Source: Nemertoderma westbladi
Lineage: Eukaryota; Xenacoelomorpha; Nemertodermatida; Nemertodermatidae
Direction: 5' to 3'
DNA: 29,008 nt
Assembly (NCBI GenBank): GCA_032718475.1
Contig: JAUCBJ010007066.1
Span: forward strand, 1 to 29,008
In this document: positions 1-8,096 of the stretch, one piece after another
Layout: every line of letters starts with the position of its first letter
Numbering within the stretch: position 1 is the first letter of the stretch
The notes under the pieces: generated by a model
Seen by the model: only the letters and a program-made list of their open reading frames with translations
Database searches by the model: none
Told to the model about the DNA's origin: nothing
Position numbers and translations under genes: made by a program

Positions 1-153
1 TGGAGTAAACCTACGATCAGAGTCCCGGAATACTCGGTCAAACCTCCTCATTCCTTAGTTGGACCTCAGACCTGCGATCTTGGTGGTGTCGCGGATCCTC
101 GCGGACTGTATTCACTGTTCAAAGATCTAGTGCTACCCTAACAATTAATCGGT
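1..153 (+). repeat. Partial second copy of the giant element's accessory ORF3 tail
   Basis: This stretch matches the reverse complement of about 5485-5640, inside the giant BEL/Pao element, at roughly 80% identity by eye. The match stops after the motif ttaatcggt. Frame 1 is open from base 1 to a TAA at 139-141 (46 codons). It encodes residues such as RVPEYSV, PPHSLV and LYSLFKDLVLP. The element's ORF3 tail shares these in the same order, but only across frameshifts. The stop codon and its downstream context (taacaattaatcgg) are conserved in both copies. I infer a piece of another family member in opposite orientation, cut by the window edge. Confidence 0.8.
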
Positions 154-660
154 AACGTTTCTCATCAAGTTCCAGTTCCTCAATGGTTGGAAGGCCTACA
201 CGGATAAGCTTCTAAACAATGACAGGGTATTTGAGCTTTGACCTGATAGCTTTGAGGTACATCGTCTATCTGAGTCTGTGCTGCCTATTTGGTGACATCT
301 TCTACTTTGCTGAAATTAAGACTGCAGCGAAGAGCGTTAAGGGGATTTACCTTTTTTAGGATGGAAAAATGCAAAAACCGTATTTTCTTCGTTTCTTGGT
401 TTTCGACGTTCTTCGCTTCGCTTCGCGAGCGAATCGGAATGGTGTAACATGCAATTGTTTTTCCGGTTGTTTTACCCGAGGAGTAGGAACTACCCGAGAC
501 CTTCTCCGAGGGTTATTATTTTCATCCATCACCAAGTTGCTGCATGACAACCCCCCCCCCCCCCCCCCCCCCCCTGACACAGGACTTGTGGGATAGCGAC
601 ACCCCCCTCGGACGTAACAATCCACTGAGAGACGTTCTTCGCTTGGAATACATTCGTCAT
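154..660. other. Unassigned AT/GC-mixed sequence with a C24 tract
   Basis: No convincing coding frame is seen. A run of 24 C lies at 551-574 and makes proline- or glycine-rich artefact frames on both strands. The motif gacgttcttcgctt occurs near 405 and, with one added base, near 630, so this may be the remnant of an unrecognised repeat. Confidence 0.4.
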
Positions 661-1462
661 TAAAATTTATTATTTCAATTCAATTTATTTATTCAAGCCC
701 ATTTATGGAGGTGAATGATTATAATCTGTAATGGTTTAGGGAAGTGCGCCGGTGCACCACATAATAGCATAGCTAGTAGAGGGTGCTGCACCGACAGGGA
801 ATGTGTCAGTAGGAAAGTGCAATGGGGGGGGGGGGGAATTCTAAAATTACTATATCTGATAAGACTTACATAACAGCAGTGTTTTACTTAAATAACAGTT
901 GAAGGTTTTATGCCTAGGTGAAAAGTAAAAGATAGACCTGGAAATACTACCTGATACCTTGCATGTGCGCAATTTACCTCCTCATGGCCCCCCATCTGTC
1001 AATACCATCATCTGCTGCCACTGAGCTCAACCCTACAGCTACTAGTACTTCTGGACGTCTTAGCTGGGCCCAACAAAAGATATAATAAAATGAAACCACC
1101 CATTCATTAACCCATAACACCAATAATAAATACATTTAGCGGAATGTAAGTTTGTTTTAACATCCACGCTCATTAAAGTACAGTAGGCTACATACATGCC
1201 GCTATAATCATAAATAATTAATAACAATAATAATAAATCCTGAATTTAGGCAATAATTTCTATTATTAATAAACCGTGGGCGTTTATTCTTGGAGGCGTT
1301 TAAGTTAGAAATCAACTAATTTTATTGAATATTTCATTTTCATTTTTGATGTAGACGCTTTACCAACTTGTAGTACAACACACATTGAATATGTTAGCGA
1401 TTATTCGCAATCACATAATTATTATACTGTTTAGTTTTAATGAACAGAGTTGATGTGTCTCT
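661..1462. other. Non-coding region downstream of the zinc-finger frame
   Basis: This stretch is AT-rich and no gene is visible. A G13 tract lies at 824-836. If the zinc-finger gene is transcribed on the minus strand, the part nearest 1462 would be its 3' untranslated region. AATAAA-like hexamers are frequent here because of base composition, so I cannot choose a poly(A) site. Confidence 0.4.
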
Positions 1463-2623
1463 TTAAATTTTCTCTATGTGTGAATAACGTATCTCACAAT
1501 AAACGCAGTTAAACTTGACTCCTTTATGAACTGATTCAATGTGAGTCTTTAGATATCCTTTCCGTGTGAACAATTTTTCACAAGAACCGCAATTATACTT
1601 GACACCTTTATGAACTGATTCTTTGTGTTTCTTTACATCTCGAGATGTTTCTTCGGAAGTACCACAAATAGATTCCGATTTAAATCTGATAACGTTTATA
1701 CCGCTGTTTGTGTTGCCCGTTTGATTATCAACATATTGTTCATCTGTTCCAAACTCTTGTTTGATTTTTCGAGATGTATCTTCGGAAGTACCACAAATAG
1801 ATTCCGATTTAAAACTGATAACGTTTATACCGCTGTTTGTTTTGCCTGTTTGATTATCAACATATTGTTCATCTGTTCCAAACTCTTGTTTGATTTTTCG
1901 AGATGTTTCTTCGGAAGTACCACAAATAGATTCCGATTTAAAACTGATAACGTTTATACCGCTGTTTGTGTTGCCCGTTTGATTATCAACATATTGTTCA
2001 TCTGTTCCAAACTCTTGTTTGATTTTTCGAGATGTTTCTTCGGAAGTACCACAAATAGATTCCGATTTAAAACTGATAACGTTTATACCGCTGTTTGTGT
2101 TGCCCGTTTGATTATCAACATATTGTTCATCTGTTCCAAACTCTTGTTTGATTTTTCGAGATGTATCTTCGGAAGTACCACAAATAGATTCCGATTTAAA
2201 ACTGATAACGTTTATTCCGGTGTTTGTGTTGCCCGTTTGATTATCAACATATTGTTCATCTGTTCCAAACTCTTGTTTGATTTTTCGAGATGTTTCTTCG
2301 GAAGTACCACAAATAGATTCCGATTTAAAACTGATAACGTTTATAACGCTGTTTGTGTTGCCTGTTTGATTATCAACATATTGTTCATCTGTTCCAAACT
2401 CTTGTTTGATTTTTCGAGATGTTTCTTCGGAAGTACCACAAATAGATTCCGATTTAAAACTGATAACGTTTATTCCGGTGTTTGTGTTGCCGAATTCTTT
2501 TTTAACAGCTGGAGAAGCGACGGAGTTCTCTTGTTCCTCATCACCGGACTGAGAATCACTTTCATCTGCCATGATACGATCCAGTAAATCCCAAGCAGCG
2601 TTACTCAAAGTATTCGAGGACAT
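1463..2623 (-). CDS. C2H2 zinc-finger protein with a seven-copy internal repeat
   Basis: Host-like reading frame of about 386 codons. I start it at the ATG at 2623 (MSSNTLSNAAWDLL). The frame stays open 30 codons further upstream, but that part is the 3' end of a LINE. Residues about 1-45 are acidic. They are followed by about 6.6 copies of a 43-residue repeat containing INVISFKSESICGTSE and KIKQEFGTDEQYVDNQ. The C-terminus has an orphan finger tail (HKESVH), one complete finger (CGSC, then HIESVH; C-x2-C-x12-H-x4-H), and a second finger cut off after CVYC by a stop at 1463. A one-base shift would extend it, so the end may be a frameshift or the frame may be one exon. Zinc fingers suggest DNA binding. 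Each repeat carries IKQE and FKSE, which fit the SUMO acceptor consensus (hydrophobic-K-x-E). Function is inferred; it could be a pseudogene. Confidence 0.65.
   Translation of the reverse strand: MSSNTLSNAAWDLLDRIMADESDSQSGDEEQENSVASPAVKKEFGNTNTGINVISFKSESICGTSEETSRKIKQEFGTDEQYVDNQTGNTNSVINVISFKSESICGTSEETSRKIKQEFGTDEQYVDNQTGNTNTGINVISFKSESICGTSEDTSRKIKQEFGTDEQYVDNQTGNTNSGINVISFKSESICGTSEETSRKIKQEFGTDEQYVDNQTGNTNSGINVISFKSESICGTSEETSRKIKQEFGTDEQYVDNQTGKTNSGINVISFKSESICGTSEDTSRKIKQEFGTDEQYVDNQTGNTNSGINVIRFKSESICGTSEETSRDVKKHKESVHKGVKYNCGSCEKLFTRKGYLKTHIESVHKGVKFNCVYCEIRYSHIEKI
1641..2491 (-). repeat. 129-bp coding tandem repeat, about 6.6 units
   Basis: The anchor cttcggaagt recurs at 1651, 1780, 1909, 2038, 2167, 2296 and 2425, exactly 129 bp (43 codons) apart, so the frame is kept. 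Units differ at only a few positions, such as gtttctt/gtatctt and ccgctg/ccggtg. Near-identity at silent sites suggests recent expansion or gene conversion. The array fuses at its C-terminal side (about 1640) directly into the tail half of a zinc finger. Confidence 0.95.
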
Positions 2624-2626
2624 GTT

Positions 2627-3133
2627 TAATACTACTACTAGGATCGGTATGCTGCATTGCAGCTGCATTTTTAGGGAAGCTGTGCCGGCTTGTCGACAAA
2701 ATTGCGCCGTCACAACTCCCTATCACCCATGACATTTGCTAGATCATCCGCATTTTCAAGGTCAGCAGTGTCCTTTAAGATGCGTCTCAAGGAAGCCATG
2801 GGCTTTCCACCATGCTTATTCACTCCATGAGGCTGCCAAAGTACAAGATTATGCACTGGCTGGTCCTCACGGCGAAAGCAATGTCCTGCAAAGCGGAGGC
2901 AATTTTGTTCTAGTGTCAAGCTTGGGGAAACCAATGAGACACCTCCAATGCTATATAGTGTCTCGTTGGAGATGTGTGCATTGTACTTGACACAATGAAC
3001 CCGGCGTAGCATTCTTGTGAATGTGCCATCCAGAGATTTGGTGTCCTCAACAGTTAGAGCCCAGCATGGACTCCCATAGAGGAGTACTGGAACTACTACT
3101 GCTGTTCTAAATAATCGGACCTTAATCTTATTA
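2627..3133 (-). mobile_element. RTE-type LINE no. 1, 3' part
   Basis: This is the C-terminal end of a non-LTR retrotransposon ORF2, the family often annotated as craniofacial development protein 2-like in invertebrates. The minus strand encodes KVRLFRTAV, VLLYGSPCWALT, a conserved RMLRRV segment, LRFAGHCFRREDQPVHNLV and a final MGDREL before a stop near 2710. The 3' end carries (TAG)n at about 2627-2637, the same kind of tail seen on the other RTE copy at 25784-25795. The N-terminal part of this copy is at 26644-28840. Removing 3134-26641 joins the two parts in frame. Three bases after the tail comes the ATG of the zinc-finger frame. Confidence 0.85.
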
Positions 3134-3382
3134 CCACTGGGGTGTTTAGACCATTAGCAGCACTGGCGGGGGGTCTATTCGCCCCCCCCCCCCCCACGCT
3201 GCATTTTTGTAACCATCCAATAAAATCCTACAAAATTTGGGCAGTAGGTGAAAAAATTATCGAAGAACATTTTCCAATCCAAAAAAATGAAAATTTCATA
3301 AAGTGGGTATAATAATTGTCATGAAAAATAGATTAAATTAATGAGAAATAATAATGATGAAAAATAGAAGTAGTCCCAGGAC
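3134..3382. mobile_element. Left end of a TA-flanked DNA transposon (non-coding)
   Basis: The element starts CCACTGGGG and its right end, at 26641, finishes CCCCTAGTGG, giving inverted termini CCACTRGGGG. Both ends are bordered by TA (3132-3133 and 26642-26643). Each terminus also holds a related quasi-palindrome, ggggtctattcgcccc on the left and ggggccgattcgacccc on the right, next to a poly-C run (C14 at 3182-3195 here). Without the later insertion the element would be about 1.1 kb and non-coding, so MITE-like. The TA duplication fits Tc1/mariner-type insertion, but the superfamily is not proven. Confidence 0.65.
3369..3382. repeat. Target-site duplication of RTE no. 2, left copy
   Basis: The 14-mer agtagtcccaggac is repeated exactly at 25791-25804. 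The first three to six bases are ambiguous because the element's tail is also (TAG)n. It brackets the plus-strand RTE copy and everything nested in it. Confidence 0.85.
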
Positions 3383-3725
3383 TGCTTTGAAGCACTTCAG
3401 TCAATGGATGAAGACCAAGAATACTCCAATATACCAGAATATAATAACAGCCCACAAGGAATCAGCTAAGAGGCATATCCCCCAGAAACCCAAACGAAAA
3501 CAATATGTGCCATGGCAAAACTCTGAGATTACTTGTAAGAGAGAAGATCTTAAGATAGCCTACAAAGTTAAAACCGAACAACCAACAACCGAAAACATTA
3601 ACAAGGTTGAGAAAGCTAAGGACGATCTTAAATTGGCCTACAACATCAGCCAGGAAAAGTACATACAGGATAAAACTGAAGCAATTACAACTGCTCACAT
3701 ACAGCAACAATCAAGACTTACCTAG
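3383..3725 (+). pseudogene. RTE-type LINE no. 2, 5' part of ORF2 (truncated)
   Basis: The plus-strand frame is open to a TAG at 3723-3725 that lies inside the duplication made by the giant element. The protein corresponds to the linker between endonuclease and reverse transcriptase of RTE-type ORF2: a basic region with KPKRKQYVPW, then a helical stretch ending AHIQQQSRLT. The endonuclease is missing. The element begins directly after the 14-bp target duplication, as expected for 5' truncation in target-primed reverse transcription. The frame resumes at 24739 with WQTVNEVSGRKS after removal of the 21-kb insert. The terminal stop arises from a G-to-A change in the duplicated cctgg (TGG to TAG). 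Confidence 0.85.
3721..3725. repeat. Target-site duplication of the giant LTR element, left copy
   Basis: cctag here pairs with cctgg at 24739-24743 (4 of 5 bases). The right copy gives the tryptophan codon expected in the interrupted RTE frame, so the left copy carries the mutation. Confidence 0.85.
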
Positions 3726-4855
3726 TGTTCGCGCTTTTAGACCTTTAGCAGTTTAACCTGCCAATTTTAGGTGTCTTTATAAATTATTTATTATTATTTA
3801 TAAATTAATGAATGTACTGAAGTTACATCAGCCGAAGCCAGCCTGTGCGCGACCATTCACCCACAGTTAAGGGAGACTGGATTCGGATGCTTTGATAGTG
3901 ATTGCGGTGTAGACCTACTGTATTATTCGATTGATCGTTACTATATAATCTCTGACAATATATTTACTTTCGGGGAAATATTAACAGTTCCTTTAGGACG
4001 TGGCGCTTTAAGTATAAAAACAGAGTTATGACTTATACTAATCACAACTAGATGGCCACAGAGTTTCGTAAAAGGCGCATTCTTTAGGAGATGCTTTATT
4101 AACAGTCACACTACTGCACACGACTTCACACTGATCTGCCGACCGTCACTGAATTTGATCATATATAAGGAGGATAGCAACTGATACATGTAGGGATTAT
4201 GAAATAGCATTTAATTCACATAAAAACCAATTTAATGTAAGTCGCAGTTGCTACCGGTAACCTGTTACTCTAACCTTCAGTAATCAAGAAGATTGGGGTT
4301 TTATGATTATTCATCGGTATTCTCCAAATATATCAATATATCCATCAACACATATAACAATTATAACTAACAGTAAAATAATGCGGTGAACAATCAGTAT
4401 ATGTTACTTATGCAGTGTGTTGCGGTAGTTCAGTTAATAGTTTTAAGTTCTTGTAATCAAAGCCATCTGATGTTAGCTAAAGTCTGAAACTTCCACAGAA
4501 GTACAGAAGAATCCTAAGCCGGTGTTCTGGGCTTGGAAAAGATAAACACTGACTGAATTGCGTGGGTTTCTGTAGGCCCTGTCCAACACAAAGTGAAAAT
4601 CGCTCTGATTGGCTGAGCCGAACAAAGAACAAAGAGAGGTTCAGGTTCCACGTTGGCAGTAAATCAGCTGATAGATGTCGTCATTTGATTTCCAGGTTTA
4701 GAGTATATAGCGAATTGCGGAGAAAATAGCTTGTTATGTCCGCTAAAGCACACAGGCAGACATAACGGGTAAAAATGGCTTTTTATGTCCACCAAAACAC
4801 CTACACAGTACATTGCGGAGAAAAAGGGCCAGTTATATCCGCAAAAGCTTTTACA
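3726..4855 (-). repeat. 3' LTR of the giant BEL/Pao element
   Basis: 1130 bp, running tgttcgcgc to cttttaca on the plus strand; in element sense it starts TGTAAAAGC and ends GCGCGAACA. Against the 5' LTR (23624-24738) I count about 19 substitutions and one 15-bp indel near 3778. The boundaries agree with those defined independently by the solo LTR and its exact duplication. Confidence 0.95.
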
Positions 4856-4866
4856 CCGCTCCCAGA
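4856..4866 (-). other. Candidate polypurine tract
   Basis: Directly upstream of the 3' LTR in element sense the minus strand reads ctgggagcgg, a short purine-rich run touching the LTR's TG. This is where plus-strand DNA synthesis would be primed. It is short and the assignment is tentative, but the opposite LTR has nothing similar, which supports minus orientation. Confidence 0.45.
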
Positions 4867-4933
4867 AAATGGGATTTTAGTCTATAAAATATACAAAATC
4901 ACAGTTTCTAAAATATAAGAATACTCTAAACTA

Positions 4934-5420
4934 CTAGTCCTTCTTACGTGAACGGCGTTTACGAAGTTTTTTGAGGCTAGCAAGAGTCTTTTTCTCTTTG
5001 TGCCGAGCCACTTTACTAGGAGGGCTATAACTCCTGGGTGAAGGGTGCAATACAATTGCATCGGAATGTTTAGGGTTATGGTCGGTGTCTTGCCCATTTC
5101 GATATGCTTCTCCTCGAGCTAATTTTCCTCCGCTTGTCGTTGGATGCGTTCATCCAAAAACTCTCGCAGAGAATAGGGTCGTCCAAGTTCGATATCTTCT
5201 TAGAGATTCTGGATTTCCCAATCGAACTGAGATAAAGCTAATTCGTTTACCGCTTGGACTTGCTGCTGCAATTTACATTTATCTAAACAAGCGCAGGTTC
5301 CTTTTCCGATCTTTGTCGAATAGTGTCTAACGCGTTTCGTACAAAGCTCTCCTCCACCTTGGTGACGGTTATATCGGGGTCAAACCAGGACGATTATACG
5401 GGTTGAATGGCGATATTAAA
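4934..5420 (-). pseudogene. Decayed accessory frame (ORF4) with charged helix and basic tail
   Basis: I do not recognise this gene. Pieces in shifted minus-strand frames look coding. They are FDPDITVTKVEES and RNALDTIRQRSEKEP, then (shifted) QVQAVNELALSQFDWE, then RPYSLREFLDERIQRQ, and finally a lysine/arginine-rich end (KVARHKEKKTLASLKKL, RKRRSRKKD) closing with TAG at 4934-4936. At least two frameshifts and two in-frame stops break it. The composition suggests a coiled-coil or nucleic-acid-binding protein with a basic, NLS-like C-terminus. It may be a separate ORF or the far end of ORF3. Confidence 0.45.
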
Positions 5421-5497
5421 TGTCCGCGTCCCAATCCGGATAGGTAGGATGGGCGAATGTTTAGAGAGCCCACTACCGGAGTGACACCGATTAATTG

Positions 5498-6443
5498 TTA
5501 GGGTAACACTAGATCTTTGAACAGTGAGTACAGTTCGGGGAATCCGCTATACTACCAGGATCAAGAGCCCGAGGTCTCACTAGGGAATGAGGAGGTCTGA
5601 CCGAGTATTCCGGAACTCTGATCATCGGTTTATTTAAGGATCATTTGAGTCGAGCGACATCGAACAAGTTTCGCTCGAAACTCCCATAAGTAGAGCGAGT
5701 AAACTGTGTTTAGCGCAACATCTCCGCGGAGGTTTATGTCTTTCCGTTTGTTGGTTGGGTCTAGGGCATTCATCGCAATAATACCAAAGACGCACGTCCT
5801 GTAGGGGAAACGCGGGTGATCGTTCTCCAGTTTTACAGTATTCCTCCATCTGTTCGAAGCTATCCGGGACAACAGGTAGCGGTCGATCGGCGGTAAGATA
5901 CATCATAGTGAAATAGAGCCGTTTGAGTTCTACCATGGGGTCATGATGTATACCTTGAGGATATCGAGTTTCTAGATTCTGTTGACTGGCAATATTGAGA
6001 TATGTTTCTCTCAAGAATTCCAGATAATCATTGAAGTCGCTGCGTTTATCTGGCTCTTCAACATCTTCTCTTTTGAGTCGGTTTCGAATAGAGTTCTCGT
6101 GTTCGATTCTCAGTTTATCATTCCGACTCTGCTGGGTATGATATTTGAATAGAACCATTTCTCTTTCGGTGTCTACATCGTCCATATCGTGTAAATCGAT
6201 AGGATGGCCAGTAGTTAAGAAGTCCATATACGTACCATTACAATGCGTGTAGTGAGCGGTTAATTTTCTATAGTCCAATTCACGCGTGAGTTGCTCCTGG
6301 GACATTGGTGGTTTGATATAACAACCATCGTCCTCCGTAGTAGTTGGACCAGCGTCGCCGCGTATTAAGCTATCAACAAACGCTTGTAACGGCAGAGTAT
6401 ATCGTTCCCTGATACCAAGATCATCTTCTATCAACTCAGTCAT
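5498..6443 (-). pseudogene. Accessory ORF3 of the giant element, function unknown
   Basis: The minus-strand frame from ATG at 6443 (MTELIEDDLG) is open for 269 codons to 5634. A shift near 5634 and another near 5540 lead to a stop at 5498-5500, giving about 315 residues if intact. It is acidic and soluble-looking, with no signal peptide or membrane segment. An N-terminal region holds YTLPLQAFVDSLIRG; the middle is charged and helical, with LEFLRETYLNIASQQN and LKRLYFTMMYLT. The frame then enters a cysteine/histidine cluster (YYCDECPRP, RRCCAKH) that could bind metal but may lie past a frameshift. Its position after integrase is where retroviral-type elements place env or accessory genes, but it shows no envelope hallmarks. 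The tail is conserved in a second copy at 1-153. I do not recognise the family. Confidence 0.65.
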
Positions 6444-8096
6444 AACTGCTATATGAGTTTATCAATGTTATAATTAGTTATAATTAGGCTAGCGGGCGTC
6501 GCTGCCTACCCCTCACGGCCCCCGGACAGCGCAAGGTACTCAGCGCCGATGTACCGTCGTCATTGTGTTTTTTGCCAACGTAGTAGCTACACAACGACAA
6601 TGATAACCAGCGCAAGTCACTCCACTGTCCGTCCCAAGGGCTTAGATTTACTTCAGGTTCTTACTGCAGAGGTAGGGCTACTTTCACAACTGCGACTAGC
6701 TACTGTAAACACACTTTAGTAGTATCATTCACCTATAAACGCACAAATTCCACACAACTGTCACAAATTGTATACATTCGGGACATTTGTCCGTTAGTCA
6801 AGTGCCTTCCAGAATGCCACGTTATTATTATGTATCCTTGGATACTAGCAGTGTGCTATTTATTCCGTATGCTATTCAATGGGGCAAGCTTTCTATTGTT
6901 CTTTTAACTCGCTTCTAATTCTAGCGTGGTTGTTGCTATGGTGACATTATGGAAAACTAGCAGTAGAATTAGGGTAATTCTCATGCATACAGATCTGGGA
7001 TGCTATTTAATAGTAATTCTTTAATTGTCAATATCCCTCTTTATATATGATTTTACAAATTTTATCGGCTATTGACTATATATTGGAGATTCTCGCACAC
7101 TAATACACTTAATAGGGTGAATCTCCGCTCCCATGATCTATTAATTAATGGAATTTTGGGAATGTTATAAATTGCATAAAAAGACAATTTATCAAATTCA
7201 TTAGAGGATATGAATTTAAATTATTCCCGTAAATTTTATTATTTAATATTAAAATAGACATAATTTTTATTCCAGAACATGTCTGGGAACTAGGATCCTT
7301 AATTTTAGGAATTTTGTCCTTTTAAGAGTATCGGTAAGTACTATGATATCTTAATCGACTAGAATTTTAAAGGGTCTAAATTTTAACAGATTTTGATTTA
7401 TAGATTTGTATAAATATTAACTATGTAATATTTAAGATGGGCACCAATTTATTCCAGAACTTGTCTGGGGACGTTAACCACTGATTCTAAAATTTTGTCT
7501 TTCAAGTATATCGGTGGGTGCCACGATATCTTAATCAACTAGAATTACAGCTGGTCAAAGGGTTTAACAGATTTATTTTGCGTTTTTACGCTACTGTTAA
7601 AGGGACATCACGCTACTATATGTATTATTTTAATATACGGTATGAGAGCAATATCGCACGAAGCAATGTCAGTGAGAAAAGGCAAGTCGTTTCCAAGGTC
7701 TACCCAGAGCTTGGTTTAGCCGAGACGCGAGGATCTGAACTTTGCATTCCTAATACTCTACTTACCAATAATACTTGAATATAGTAGGAGCTTTATTGTA
7801 CTTTAATAAGTACGGACATTTCATCTTACTGTAGTCACGCATTTATAATATGATACGGACAGTAAGGAAAGAGAAAAAGAATTGTTTCTCGCCGTCGCAC
7901 TAAATATATAATATAAGTGATTTAGTAATAAGACTAATATATATAGCACTAATCTACTGAATAATCGCTAAAATAACATTCTACTAGATAAAATTAAAGA
8001 AAACGATTATAATAAAAGTACATTATAATACATACATAAATATAAAAATAATAAAATATATAAAATAATATAGTCACATACCCACTCCAGACGCCG
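6444..8096. other. Non-coding spacer between integrase and ORF3
   Basis: No gene is visible in 1.65 kb. The part near 6480-6700 is GC-richer, the rest strongly AT-rich. It lies upstream of ORF3 in element sense and could hold a promoter or splice acceptor for it. A weak acceptor-like atatagcag sits a few bases before the ORF3 ATG, but nothing decisive is seen. The duplication at 7225-7580 is annotated separately. Confidence 0.5.
7225..7580. repeat. Two-copy 181-bp tandem duplication
   Basis: tttattccagaac, gtctggg, ttttgtc, gatatcttaatc, actagaatt and aacagattt occur in the same order from about 7266 and again from about 7448, 181-182 bp apart. The two units have diverged clearly (roughly 75-80% identical by eye), so the duplication is older than this insertion. 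Its function is unknown; tandem motifs in an LTR element spacer can act as enhancers or packaging elements. Confidence 0.8.

Noticed and set aside
356-625. Proline- and glycine-rich frames across the C24 tract
   Set aside because: Low-complexity shadows of a homopolymer on both strands, with no flanking domain.
1625-2587. 320-codon plus-strand frame opposite the zinc-finger gene
   Set aside because: It exists only because the 129-bp repeat has no stops in that frame; it repeats the same peptide with no recognisable domain, while the minus strand has real zinc fingers.
3726-4855. Three LTR copies read as three independent solo LTRs
   Set aside because: The copies at 3726 and 23624 lack matching duplications individually but share one across the pair and split one LINE frame; only the middle copy is a true solo.
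5634-6443. ORF3 as an envelope gene
   Set aside because: No signal peptide, transmembrane helix, furin-like site or cysteine-rich ectodomain pattern can be seen.
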